Below, piece after piece: positions 22,575 through 34,227 of a DNA stretch of 64,000 bases; position 1 is the first letter of the stretch, and each line of letters starts with the position of its first letter. The position numbers and the translations under genes are program-made. Location of the stretch: assembly GCF_018873765.1 (NCBI RefSeq), contig NC_057919.1:69186984-69250983 (forward strand). The letters are read 5' to 3'. The notes beneath the pieces are model-generated. The model saw nothing but the letters and a program-made list of their open reading frames with translations, searched no databases and was not told the origin of the DNA. This DNA comes from Telopea speciosissima. Lineage: Eukaryota; Streptophyta; Magnoliopsida; Proteales; Proteaceae.

Positions 22575-22918
22575 GGCTCCGTTTGGTTGCAAGGGAAATT
22601 AAAGGGAAGGGAAGTGAAATTTTCATACTTAAAAAAGGAATTTTTTTAATCATTACCCCATGTGACACCATGTGACAATATATTTAACTCCAAATTATTC
22701 TATATTTGGTTAATAATTTTCACTTTACTTTGCATCCATTTTCCTTTGGTTTAAAATATAAAATAAATATTATATGTAAAATATATCTTTACTAGATATG
22801 GCAAGAAATTTAAGTAGTTTATACAATCACATGGGATAATGATCACAAAAGTTTTTTTTTTAGGTTTGAAAATTTTCCCTTTCCTTCCCTTTAATTTCCC
22901 TTGCAACCAAACGGAGCC
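22575..22918. mobile_element. MITE with GGCTCCGTTTGGTTGCAAGG ends
   Basis: Near-perfect terminal inverted repeats of about 40 bases (GGCTCCGTTTGGTTGCAAGG at left, its complement ending GGAGCC at right). AT-rich core, no coding. Target duplication not clear, so the superfamily is open. Relatives at 12452-12808 and a fragment near 54510-54630. Confidence 0.78.
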
Positions 22919-22935
22919 CTAGGGATTTGGGTCTT

Positions 22936-23082
22936 CTACAGTGCGACACAGCGTGTAGCGCACCATTCCACGATCTGCAGCGTACAGATATGTAGCCCAA
23001 CAAATACGTGGGTTGTTAGGCTGTGTGCCTGTACGTTGTAGACTACCAAGTATGCACTACACACTGTGTTGCGCTACAGAGA
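22936..23082. repeat. Foldback of GTGTAGCGCA type
   Basis: CTACAGTGCGACACAGCGTG at the left pairs with CACTGTGTTGCGCTACAGAG at the right. Internal halves also pair weakly. Probable MITE. Confidence 0.5.
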
Positions 23083-23089
23083 AGCCCTG

Positions 23090-25200
23090 CGCTTTCTCCA
23101 ACTGTGGTGAGAGCAAAAGATCAGCCAGCCAAAACAGGAGGGTTTGGGTCATTTCACAGGGTGGAGCCCACCTTAAAATGACCCGAACATCCCTATTTTG
23201 GGTGACTTGATCCTCCAACTTCTGCGATGGTTGGAGGAAAGTCGAATTCCATCCCCCCCCTTGGGGAAAGATTCTCCTAACTTAGAACATTTTTTGTTAA
23301 TGAAATTATTTATTTATTTTTAAATAATAATAATAATAACTCTTATGCAATGGGAGGTAGACAACACCCTAAGTTTATAGATATTTTTCCCTTCTGTTTT
23401 TTAGCAAAATATATATATTAATAGAAAGTAAGATCACTTCTAAAGAGTCAAGAGTTTTTTTTTTTTTTTTTAAATTATTATTAGAAGCACCCTTTGAGTG
23501 CTCAAAAAGTGCCATTGATGACATCGAAAGTGGTGGGTGAAGAAATCCTTAGGTCATCACAGATGGAAAATAACTCGAACTTGTATAGTATAATCGAAAA
23601 GCAGGTTTAATGATTGTATCACATAACTAGGTCTAATTAGAGCTTCTACCAAAAAACAAAAACTAGGTCTAATATTTATCTTTGTTAATATCGATCCAAT
23701 GAATACGATAAAATACAGAATCCAACCAATCTGATATCGATTCCTCAAACCATGAATAAGAGTTAAAAAGTTTTGAAAAGATAAATTCAAAGATTCCTTA
23801 TTCACATATTAAACTTTAATTCAATTAAAATTAGTCAAGTGGAAAAATAAAACTTTAAAATCGCAGGAGACCGAAATGGTGACTGAGGATTCTTCCATGA
23901 TGAAATGGAGGGTATTACCAATCTACATGGCACACACAACAAGATGGGTTACCCCAAAGATAGTCTATGGAGGGACCATCCATAAAAAATTATCTTATTA
24001 TTAAACCCTATATGGTGTAGGGTTGGGCCCAACTCAAAAAAAAACCCTCTTAGTGATTTCACTTTTTAGAGTGCCTTCCAAATTTACCTACTTTTTATTT
24101 TCGTGAGAAATTGAAATCCCATCGCTATAACACATCTATATGTATGGCCTGTATCAATTAATATTTAATGAGAATTAAATAATATATCCATATATCAAAT
24201 AATATTTAATGGAAATTAAATAACATATCCATGTCTTAAAATAAACTCCCTCTATGTGAAAAAGATTATCCCTTCTGAAAAATACCTATATTTTAAGACT
24301 ATAAATCTTGTTTCCAACATTATCTTTATTGGTTTGAGTTATATAATAGAGATGAATAATTTTTTATTGGTTTAGCATTTTAGAGAAGACACCCCAAACC
24401 CTAATAATAGTCATTGTCATAAAGATACTTAGAAATCTTAAGCTCATATTTTTTTATTAAAGACATGGGAAAAAGAACTCTGCTCGGGAGTGTGGTCTGC
24501 ATCAGGACTTTCATGAGTTTATTTCTCTCCTACCTATATGAAAAGACATCTATGTCCCCTTGTTTTGAAGAGGAGAGAGATAAACACATGGAAATGTTAG
24601 TGTAGGTCACACTCTTAAATAGAAAACTCCTTCCCTAAAGATTTTGATAAGCCAGAAATGCAACATGGAATGCAAACTATGAAATGACAGGTTACACAAA
24701 ACAAAAAGAGAGAGAGAGAATTAAAAATGTCAGTTTTATTATCTAATCAAAATCAAAACACAAATGTGAGCATGTGATTAATCATCTCAGCTGCAAATTG
24801 CAATGGACACTATGAAAGCCAACCAAAAAACAACTAACCCTCATTTCCTCATCGCCTAAAGCTCTATTCTGACTGACAATACACCTCCACAGAACAGGAT
24901 CAAAGGGAGAAGTGATATTTAGAAGAAAAAAAAAACTCGCACTGGTCAGGTTTGATCAGGCCGAGTCACAAGATTTTCTAAAAGACGAGTCGGATCAGAA
25001 AACCTGATTTTTCAATTATTAAACAGTAAAATTGTGAATAATTAAATAACAACATTATAGGGAATCCGACAAAACTTTATATCTTAACTTTAAAATGGAT
25101 CAATATTTTGGACAATGAAAAACCTCAAAAAGCTAGTAATGTGAGACAAAGGATTTTAATTAAAAGTTTGTGAATCGATTTTTTTCATAAAAAAATTATA
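23090..25200. other. AT-rich gene-poor stretch
   Basis: Contains a C-run near 23252, an imperfect direct repeat of about 45 bases at 24150-24235 (TAATATTTAATG and AATTAAATAA units) and a short GA tract near 24705-24718. No gene supported. Confidence 0.45.
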
Positions 25201-25210
25201 GATTAAAGAT

Positions 25211-25456
25211 TAGGGGTGTAAATTAATAGTTAAAAGCCGTTTCCGTATTCGTTTAGCACTATCCGAATCCGTCCGAAAGCTAAACGGATTCGGATACGGA
25301 TAGGCTATAGCTATCTGAAAAGCAATATTTACATGTAAACGGATAAAATATCCAATCCGTATCCGTTTAGCACTATCCGAATCCGTTCGAAAGCTAATCG
25401 GATGCGGATGCGGATATAGCACTATCCGAGCTGAATCCGATCCGTTTACATCCCTA
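25211..25456. mobile_element. hAT-type MITE with 8-bp target duplication
   Basis: Ends TAGGGGTGTAAA and TTTACATCCCTA are inverted. The flanks TTAAAGAT at 25203-25210 and 25457-25464 are identical; 8 bp is the hAT hallmark. The interior is made of repeated CCGAATCCGT and CGGATACGGAT blocks. Confidence 0.8.
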
Positions 25457-25742
25457 TTAAAGATACGTCCAAAGTAAAGAAAATGAAAAATAAAAATAAA
25501 AAAGTAAACCAATAAATATACATACTTTAAATTTAGTAGTCCAAAATAAAGAAAATGAAAAATATATATAAAAAATTAAACCAATAAATATACATACTCT
25601 AAATATGATAATATAAATAAATAAAATACAAACAAAATCTAATAGCATGGGAGCTAAGGGTACTCAGTTGTAGAATGTAGCAAGTAAGGTGGGAAAAAGA
25701 GCTGGTCTTGCCCGTAAGAGTGGGGATGGAACAAGTATTAAA

Positions 25743-25872
25743 ATCTTCTGCAGTACCGACGGGGCGACAGTGCACATTCGACGGCATAGCAGAGGCCATG
25801 TGTGCCATGTGTGCCACCTGGCCATTGCTATGCCGTCGGATGTGCAATGCCACCCCGCCGGTACTGCAGAGG
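25743..25872. repeat. Near-perfect palindrome (foldback MITE)
   Basis: AATCTTCTGCAGTACCGACG with CATTCGACGGCATAGCAGAG at left pairs with the right half ending GCCGGTACTGCAGAGGAT. Arms are about 60 bases with a tiny loop near 25800. All open frames here are by-products of the palindrome. Confidence 0.7.
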
Positions 25873-25879
25873 ATCCTGG

Positions 25880-26518
25880 TCCATGGAACAATGGCAAATC
25901 ACATCCCCCTTGCATCATTAGTAGGGAAATATTTCTCCAAGTGTGCACTTGAATATCTGCCACAGGGGTGAGTGATACGATAATTCTAACCATTGAATTA
26001 TTCTGAGAGCAGTGGTATCAATTGACCATGTTATAAATTTTGGAACCTAAAATCCTTTCATTCTGAATTAAATAAGGCATGCCGTTCTCTTTGGTTGAGT
26101 GTGACCCTTACACCCACGTGGGGGGCCATTAAGAATGTGCATGTTAGCCCATTGGGGGGTGAGATTTCCGCCTTCTAAGGGATAGGGCAGTTGTCTGGAT
26201 GTCCACAGTACACTCCCCTACAGAGAATTTTTCTCCTTAAATTAGCTGAAATAAACAAAGACAAGCAAATTTATAGATAAAGGAAGTGGTAAAGAAATAC
26301 TAATCACTTTTAATGTCCGGTCGATATCATGGCGAACAAGCCAAAGTTGAGGACTGGCTCTCCCATTCCCATTTTAATGGGGAAAATATGGTGTTGGTTG
26401 GGTGTCCCATCTCGAGACCAAAAGACGGTTCATATATGTTACCTGATGACTCGGGCCCACCCCACCCAAGACGAGGGTATTCCTGTAATCTTATCAATCT
26501 GCAATACTGCACAAACAA
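25880..26518. other. Spacer, possible decayed foldbacks only
   Basis: GTGTGACCCTTACACCCACG and surrounding bases near 26100-26240 look like a weak MITE, but ends could not be fixed. No gene supported. Confidence 0.35.
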
Positions 26519-26527
26519 TTTAAGAAA

Positions 26528-28001
26528 GGGTTTTTTACAATTATCACCCAAAAAAAGGTTTTTTACAATTATCACCCCAAAATCTTTCATATTTATTATT
26601 ATTCTTCCCAAAAACTTTGAAACAATTATTATCCTTCCCTGTTGCAGACTAATAACTAACTGACCCCCACCAATCATAACGGAGGAGGTTAGTCGTGAGA
26701 GTGTGTTGTTGTCATGGATTTTCTAGAACCAAAATGCCCTTTAAAGGTGATAATTGTAAAAAACTCCCATCCCATCACCTACTTCCTCTTCTCCTTCTCC
26801 TCCTCCTACTTCCTCTTCTCCTTCTTCTTCTTCCTGCTCACATTAATCGTACAAGCCTTCACCCCCCCACCCCCAAACATCCCGTCTTGCCTATGAACTT
26901 CCATCGATGTACTTCGCTCTTTTTTCTTAATTAAATTTCCATTCATCCAAGAAATCAAAAGCTCCAAAACATCAGATTTTTAGTCTTTAATTCACTCCAT
27001 TCTGTCTATACTGTGTTTGAATCTGAATATGATAACTGGTATGCATAAATATACAGATTACAATGTGTACATTAGTCACATCTTTTCAAAAAGAAAGGGA
27101 AATAAGAGAAAGGGAGGTCCACATAATCATGTCACACGGCGACAGCGGCACCAGAAAGCTGTTCCACCACCTCTTCCTTGAGCCACAGCAATTTCCTCAT
27201 CTAAGTAAAACCAGATGAAAAAGGGATCTTTTTTGGTGCTTGGCTCCCTCTCATCTTTTTGCCCCAAGCTTATCTGAGTGGAACATATGGCCCAACCTTT
27301 ATTCTGACACACTCAAAAATAAAAGCCAATATTCTCTTCTTCCATGAAAATCTCCCTTCAAAATCTCCATTCTCAATCCTTTTTCCCTGCAAATCAAATT
27401 GACAAACTGTGAGAACTTTTAGTACACTTAAGTATGTGAGGAAAAAATTGCTTCCCGCTGCATCAAATCGTTGAACAGCAGTAATAGGGAAATAAGTACT
27501 ACTCTTCAAACGATCCTACAAAAACCTCACCTGAAAAATCTGTGAGTACCCAATAAGAATAGTAACCCTAGAAATCCAAAATCCATAACCCACCAAGAAA
27601 GGGAAATTAGTTAATTACCAACCTTAGCAGTGAAGATAAGCATCCAGGTTCTTCCAGGTGATTCAGATCCTCCAAGCATATTGAGAAATTCAGAAGGATC
27701 AAGCTTGGAGGTTCGTACGGTTAATGTGAGCAGGAAGAAGAAGGAGAAGAAGGAAGAGGAGGAGATGGGTCGGTGTTTGGGTGGGAGTTTTTTACAATTA
27801 CCATCCAAAAAGGCATTTTGGTTTTAGAAAATCAGTGACAACAGCATACTCTCACACCTAACCCTTTCTGTTACGGTTCTGTAACGGTGGGGGTCAGCTA
27901 GTTATAAGTATGCAACATGGGAGGGTAACAATTGTTTCAAAGTTTTTGGAAAGAGTAACAATCAATATGAAAGATTTTGGGATGGTAATTGTACAAAACC
28001 C
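26528..28001. mobile_element. Long-TIR Mutator-like element (family 2)
   Basis: The left arm from GGGTTTTTTACAATTA to about 26860 is inverted against the right arm from about 27700 to TAATTGTACAAAACCC. Each arm also carries a CT/GA-rich tract and an AATCGTACAAGCC-like block. Flanks TTTAAGAAA (26519-26527) and TTTAAGGAA (28002-28010) are a 9-bp duplication with one mismatch, as for Mutator-like elements. The interior of about 800 bases has no recognised coding; short minus-strand open frames at 27127-27509 are unassigned and could be captured gene sequence. Confidence 0.8.
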
Positions 28002-28010
28002 TTTAAGGAA

Positions 28011-29660
28011 AAATTACACTAAGTACTAAAAAATTGGGGTTTAAAATTTTCAATTGGCCAAATCATTCGATTCTTTTTAATCAAACTATCCAAAACTTGA
28101 ACATGTGCCTAGTGCACTCAGTAGCATGTGGTGTGTCGAAGCCCATTGCTATTAGGAGGTCTGGGTTCTAAGTCTTCTAGTTCACATCTCTCCTCCCCCA
28201 TAGAATAAGATAAAGTAGGATCAATAAAATAATAATATTAAAAAAAAAAAAACTCGATACCTACACCTAAGCGAATTTTCCAATCTCAAGGACAGAAAAG
28301 GAAGAAACTTTGCGCCTTTGTTTCTTCCCATGGAGAACAACTCCTCCACGATAAACTCCAATTCTACCAAATTTTCCATTTTCGAACTCAGCATTTTGGT
28401 ACGTAACCATAGCGAAAAACCCACAAAAGAATACTTCTTTTTTTCTCTGGTTTTTTTTTTCCATTTATTTTGATATAACTTGATTTTCCATTTTTTAAGG
28501 AGATTATGTAAAGGAGATATATATATATATATATATTCAAACCCAAGCTTTTGCAAGAACTCGAACCATTTATTGATGCAAAGAAGCTAGCCTTAATTCA
28601 TTCATGAATCAAAAAAGAGGGGAGAGGGGTGGGGAATAATTACATGAAAAAATTTGGGCCCCACTCAAAAGCACAAACTTGGAATAATCCTTTTCCCCTT
28701 TCGGTTCATAAATACCCTCTTAGGATTTAGTATTTTTCAAAATACGCTTTTAGATTTCAAATCGGAGCCTATGATTGGGATAGCATGAAGATAGCTGAAA
28801 CCCAGGCAACAACCAATTTTCGTCCTCTATAATTACATGCCTACACAAGGAGATCCTAGGATTATATTATTCTTCTTTCTTTGCTCATCAGTGTTGTGTT
28901 ACACTTATGGGAGATGGGGTGTAATTCAAATATTTAGGGAGGATGTAGAGTGTTTTAAATGGCTTATGTACGGGTAAGTAGTGAAGGGAAGTTAAGGAGA
29001 GAAGTGGAAAGAAGTTTGACGAGTTGATAGGGAATGGGTAGTTCGTTAACTAAGAAGTAGTTGTTATTGTATTTGTTTATTTATGGCAACGATAATCAAA
29101 TAGAAGGCAGTCTTTGAAATCCCTAATTTATCTTTTAAGAGATGAAGTAGGTTTCTTCACCAAAATTGGGACATTATCTTATTCATGCAGGTATCATACG
29201 AGTCATATTATAGTATTGAACTATTACAAAGGAAGATCCATGCAAATAGCTTTTACCTGTTAAGCAAACAACCTTTCGAGTTTCGATAGAGGGATACAAA
29301 AGAAACAAAGAGATAGGCAAGGAAGAAAGAAGGAAAAGAAACACTAAAACAGACAAGGATGAACATAAAAAATTTACAGAACTATTCATTCTTCACCATT
29401 TAAAAAAAATTATAATAATAATCCTCCATTGATTGAAGCTGGTGGCCAACTCTCAATAATCTTATTTTGTACTGTTTCTACTTTATTTCTCTCATTGAAA
29501 AAAAAAAAAGAAAAAAAAAAAGAGTCCATCTACGCATATCACATCGTTCATCAATAAATATCTGTTTTTTTTGACCTTTTTAAGAATAAATATCTGCATT
29601 CACTATTGCCATAAAGATTATCAAAAAAAAACTATTGTCATAAGGATGCTAATAATGAAC
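28011..29660. other. Gene-poor stretch with repeat debris
   Basis: A candidate SINE-like piece at about 28100-28255 (GGTTCTAAGTCTTC box-like motif, then an A tract) is too weak to call. An (AT)n tract lies at 28516-28537, and A-runs near 29495-29520. The open frames here show no domains. Confidence 0.4.
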
Positions 29661-29666
29661 GTATTC

Positions 29667-29827
29667 TTATCCTCTCCAATTCCTAAAGCTTGACACAGCT
29701 AGGTGGAGATGTGGACACATGGTAGTTCAGACATCTAAGCACTGCCATGTGTTAGAGCTGCCACATGTAAGCATCTTCAACTAGCACTGGTGTAGCCACC
29801 AAGCTTTAAGGAATTGGAGAGGATAAT
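29667..29827. mobile_element. MITE with TTATCCTCTCCAATTCC ends
   Basis: TTATCCTCTCCAATTCCTAA and TTAAGGAATTGGAGAGGATAA are complementary termini; the interior also folds through CACATGG and CCATGTG blocks. Confidence 0.65.
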
Positions 29828-29877
29828 TTTCCAATAATGAACAACTTTCACATCCAACAAGGACACAAAATCAGGGA

Positions 29878-30060
29878 TTTGGATCCTCTATTGCCGTTGC
29901 CTATGTGGCCAGCATGCAGCTTCACACAGGCGGGGACGAAATGACCGCCCTACCCGCTGCCTGAGTACCTGTTCGGGTGGGGCCCACATGGGTCCACACC
30001 TGCCTGTGTGAGGCTGCACATCGGCCGCACAAATAGGCAGTAGCAGAGGATCCCGATACC
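29878..30060. mobile_element. Palindromic MITE with TTGGATCCTCTA ends, second copy
   Basis: Starts TTTGGATCCTCTATTGCCG and ends GGCAGTAGCAGAGGATCCCG. The middle halves pair through AGCTTCACACAGGCGG and CTGTGTGAGGCTGC. Same terminal signature as 16188-16376. Confidence 0.65.
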
Positions 30061-30209
30061 AAAATCCAACATGCCACAAGATTATAAAACACGTAATCGG
30101 ATTTTGTATCGCTCAATGTTGATACTGACACGGACCAATAACTGAATCAGGGTTGTATGATATATTAGATTGATTCGAGATTGAAAAGTCACTTTTGAAT
30201 TTAAAAAAA

Positions 30210-30350
30210 GGGGGAAGTTTTCATACACAGTCGTGTCCCCTCTCACAAAGAGTTGGAAAAGTCATAATCCCCCACCCATTAATTAATGCCTTGAAACTCC
30301 CACCCTCTCACATACACGGCTTACACAACCGTGTATGAAAACTTTCCCCT
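30210..30350. mobile_element. MITE with GGGGAAGTTTTCATACAC ends, copy 1
   Basis: Termini GGGGGAAGTTTTCATACAC and GTGTATGAAAACTTTCCCC are inverted. The body (CTCTCACAAAGAGTTGGAAA, CATTAATTAATGCCTTGAAA) is almost identical to 53811-53968. Confidence 0.75.
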
Positions 30351-30760
30351 TCTTAAAATAAAAAAAAAACCACTTTTTAGCCAGTACAACCAATCTGTAT
30401 TGGTACCCTAGTAGTAGCGATGGATCTTCGATGATACCAATACATATCGGCCAATCACGATACCTATAACACTATCTATCTCTTTAAAGCATGGATAATA
30501 AGGGGTGCAAGTTTGGCCTAACGAGCCTGAATATAACTGAAAATTTCAGGCCTAGGTTAGGCTTTTTAACCCGTGGGCTGAGTTAAGATTGGGATTTCAA
30601 AGCAAACAGTTGGGCTGGGCTAGGTCTATTAACTGAGGCTTGGATTGAACCGGGCCTAGCATATGCATATGTTAAAATATATATCATACATGTATACATG
30701 ACTCCGTGGTTTACTGGTTTAGGTATCATAGTTCATGTTTAATGTGCAACATTAACTTAA
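30351..30760. other. Spacer with diverged terminal-repeat fragments
   Basis: Pieces rich in GGCCTAGGTTAGG and GGGCTGGGCTAGG resemble the GC-biased element at 62880-63475. No gene seen. Confidence 0.35.
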
Positions 30761-30765
30761 TATTT

Positions 30766-30960
30766 CAAAGGTAAGCGTCTCTTGGCATGGTGGTGGTTGC
30801 CAGTGCATTATAGCGCTGGCCTAAGTCTACGGAGAGGTCACTTGTTCGACTCTCCCCCCGTCGGATCTATTACATCCTGGTATTCCCCTTGCCTCTGCCA
30901 TAGCAAGAAAGATTAAGTTTCCCTCAACCCATAGAGGACGGTTCACCATCATCCTAAGGT
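30766..30960 (+). mobile_element. tRNA-derived SINE candidate
   Basis: TGGTGGTTGCCAGTG (A-box-like) is followed about 45 bases later by CTTGTTCGACTCTCC (B-box-like), then a body with CATCCTGGTATTCCCCTTGC. Layout fits a SINE, but neither target duplication nor tail is obvious. Confidence 0.4.
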
Positions 30961-31323
30961 TCACAAACCCCTCTTAGGGTTTTGGTATGTCCCAAAATAC
31001 CCTCTCATACCCTTTCCTGCCCTCTCACACCCCTCGGTGAATGGGATCCGTGAGTGGAGGCAACAAATACTCATAGACGCAATTTCTCGTCACCTATAGT
31101 GAATAGAGAATCTTCTCACATGGATATTTGAATCTTTTGATTAGCATGGGGAAGGATATTTTTGACCTTGTACAATAAGGGTGAGAGTTAATGACGACAT
31201 AAAAATCTAATCACATGGTCACATCACTAGTGAAAAAAATATTCTTCTGACACCATTGGTGGATGAGATTCCTTGGATACTGCTAGGCTTGGGCTGACTT
31301 TGACCACACTTAATCCACGTAAC

Positions 31324-31544
31324 CATGGTTTGAGGTATCGGATCGGATGGGCCGATTTTGGTCGGATCGGATCGGTATCGGCCGAGAATGATCCCGATAT
31401 CGATCCGATCTAGCTGTACGGACAGGGGTAAAAATTTAAATAAATAAGAAAACAAGGACAAAAGTGTCATATTTTCCTGAGTTTGGGCGATCCCGATCCG
31501 TATCAGCCGATCTGATCCAGCCGATACCGAGATCACGAACCATT
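31324..31544. mobile_element. hAT-type MITE with ATGGTTTGAGGTATCGG ends
   Basis: The ends CATGGTTTGAGGTATCGG and CCGAGATCACGAACCATT are inverted, with GATCGGATCGG and GATCCGATC blocks inside. Flanks CACGTAAC at 31316-31323 and 31545-31552 are identical, an 8-bp hAT-type duplication. Confidence 0.75.
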
Positions 31545-31993
31545 CACGTAACACAATAAACCTTGCCCTATACGAGCTTTTTGTGCTGGTCGTCTATATC
31601 ACTGGATTAGAGTAGCTCACTCAGCATTTTCCATCAGAGACCTATAACGCCATCATCATCTGGGTCCACTATCGGTTCTATAGGCCTTATGGGCCCTGAG
31701 GCCCATCCACCTTCTAAGCCCAAGGCTTAATCTGCATCTCCAAAATTCAGTTGGCCCTGTCTGGTGGCAAATACGGTGAAGGGAAGTGAAATTAGTTTGG
31801 AAAAGAAAATGAGAAATTGTATAATTATTAGGAAAAAAGATCATTATTATTATAAAATTATCTTAAACTCTTACTAAATATGGAAATCATAATTTTCAAA
31901 TAGAAATTTTCTTTTACTTCTCAAAACCTAGGAATTCAGTTGCAAACTATGGCTGAGTTTGGTATGCATCGCATTCTAAAATGATAAAAACAA

Positions 31994-34218
31994 GGGAAAA
32001 TTATATATACCTCCCCTGTACTTTGGCTTAATTACATGTTCCTCCCCTCGGTTTTCCCATCTTATATTTTGACCCCTTATGACTAACGGTGTTAAGGTGC
32101 TGTTAGTTAATGGTTTGAAAAGACAATATTACCCTTGTTCTAAAACACCACAAGTAGAATTACAATGATACCCTTTTCATCATCTTCAAACTTAAAACAC
32201 CTATTTCTTTCCTCGTCCACCGGCGCCATCACCACCACCACCGCCATCACTACAGCCGCTGCCTCCTCCTCCACTGCCACCACTATCGCCTCCTCCTCCT
32301 CCTCGGACTCTTATACGGTAACACTAGAGGTCTCCTACAAAAAATTGTTGATCTCACACATGCCGGAAAGAGGGTTCTGAGGACCAGTCACCAAACAGAT
32401 AATCGAATATAAATGATGAAACGAGAGCCCTGCAATTGCTGAAGTTGCTCGCAAGAATGTCTGGTACTGCTGGGAATTTTCTCAGGAAAGAGATTTCAGA
32501 GATTGTTTTCACGGTAAGCAACATCAGGAGATGATGAGAATGCAGGGACAACACGAAAAGGTATCCCTTGTTTTCATATAACTGCATTCCCCAGATAATT
32601 CACTAATTCAGTAACTCTATTGGACCGTTTTTCATTTGTTTACTTTCCTCGTTGTTGTTGTCATTTCTTTCTTTAGAATTTTTTATTGGTGGATTGATCT
32701 GGACAAATTCGGTAATAATGTCTAGTGAAGATAAGCTATTGGGATTGTAAAGTGAGATAAAGCCAGAATCTCATCTTGTGGTATACTGGTATCTCCTCCT
32801 TGCTAAAATGCTTGTTTTCTGATCATATCGGGAAAAGACCGTGTTGTAGGTGAAGTATTAGTGAAGTCACTTCAGAACACGAAATATTCAGTTGATGAAA
32901 AATTAGAAAAGAGCTTCATTACACTTTTTGGTGCGAAACCTCCTGTTTCACCAGAAGATAAGGGTGAGAGCATGTTATTCTGAAGATTGTGTTATGGATA
33001 TGGTGCATATGGATGGCTCATTTGCTTCTGAGAAAGCTGAATCAGGGGAAGATGGAACAATTGATACTGACAGTAAATCTGAATCTTCAGAGCAAGGTAA
33101 GTCAGGGGAAAAACATGCAGTTGCAGAAAATGAGGTTGATGATTCTGATGAAGAAGGTGACGATGAGTGGGAAGAAGATGGAGATAAAGAGCGGCAACCT
33201 ACTCCAAATTGTGATTTTGAAGAAAAAATTGAGTTTCACAATGGAAGGCTGAGGAGAAAAGCTGTCTCAGCACGCGATGTTCATGATGGAGATCTGAAGG
33301 TAATCTTTGGATATGCCTTAGGTGTTGGTTACAATTCCCGTCCCATTCCTCCCACCCCCACAATGCAAAAAAGAAAAAAGAGCCGTTTGCCTGTGATTTC
33401 AGTGTGCCTGCTTAGTTCAACTATTCCTGAGAAAATGTTATAGTTTTTTCCATTTTTGATATCGTCTCTCTCACAATCTCAAGCTCCCCCTCCATCCCAA
33501 GGGCCCTAAAAGTACAAATCGTTGCTTTGTTGTTTTTCATCATACAAATTGCTAGCTCGATAACCTTTTTATTCTAGGAACTTTGATTGATGGGTATTGA
33601 TAGAATTTTAGAATTTGCAGAAATTTCGTTGCTAATTTGATCTCATTAATTCCAGTTCGATTGAACGTGATACTTACCTCTCAAGGAGTCATGAACTTGA
33701 AAACCTGTGTTGCAAGCCCTAGCGAACATTATCGTCTTCAACACTTGTTAATTGAGTTCACAGGAATCCAAGGACCAGTTAGAACGATTCTTAACAAACC
33801 CTAGAAAGCAAGATGAAATGGAATAAGGGTAATAAAAATATGAATTTATCCATGATGAGGTGGGTGTGGGTGGGGGCGGGTGGGATTGCAGCATGAAGAA
33901 GAAGAATGGTATTGTTGGGTTCAGAAAAGTTTGATTCAATGTCAAAATCGGAAGTTGCTGGAGCATGGTTGGGACGAAGTTGCAAGAGGAGGAAGAAGAA
34001 GAAGGGTAAAAGGGTCATCTCACAATGACCAAGGTTTAGTTTGGGCATTATAAAAAATTTAACTATGCCACATCAATACTTAACAGACAGATGCTAACGG
34101 CAGGGGAAGACTTAGTAATTTTTCGAAAACTACAGGGAAATCGTATGTAAGGTGCAACAATCAAGGGGAGGAATGTGTAATTAGGGCAAAGTACAGGGGA
34201 GATATATGTAATTTTCCC
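31994..34218. mobile_element. Pack-MULE-like long-TIR element carrying gene fragments
   Basis: Ends GGGAAAATTATATATACC and GATATATGTAATTTTCCC are inverted, with arms extending some 200 bases (CTCCCCTGTACTTTGGC and its complement). The flanks TAAAAACAA at 31985-31993 and 34219-34227 match exactly, a 9-bp Mutator-type duplication. The interior holds coding-like sequence on the + strand (see 32828-33300) with splice-like junctions and no transposase, which is the definition of a Pack-MULE. Confidence 0.85.
32828..33300 (+). pseudogene. Captured gene fragment, resembling the acidic linker of BMS1 ribosome-biogenesis GTPase
   Basis: One frame reads VVGEVLVKSLQNTKYSVDEK then KSFITLFGAKPPVSPEDK, and stops at a TGA near 32981. 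A second frame continues with FASEKAESGEDGT, a Ser/Glu/Asp-rich tract, then EEKIEFHNGRLRRKAVSA to about 33298, where GTAATC could be a donor. From memory, plant BMS1 has a VKSLQNTKYS...DEKL segment followed by an acidic linker and GRLRRKA; the match is a recollection, not an alignment. The frame change between the two pieces means no complete product. No promoter or start is evident. Confidence 0.5.
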
Positions 34219-34227
34219 TAAAAACAA

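Noticed and set aside
25664-25993. Proteins of about 87-109 residues on both strands
   Set aside because: By-products of a near-perfect palindrome; the frames are mirror images.
33748-34048. Minus-strand proteins inside the Pack-MULE right arm
   Set aside because: They read across the inverted repeat arm and have no domain.
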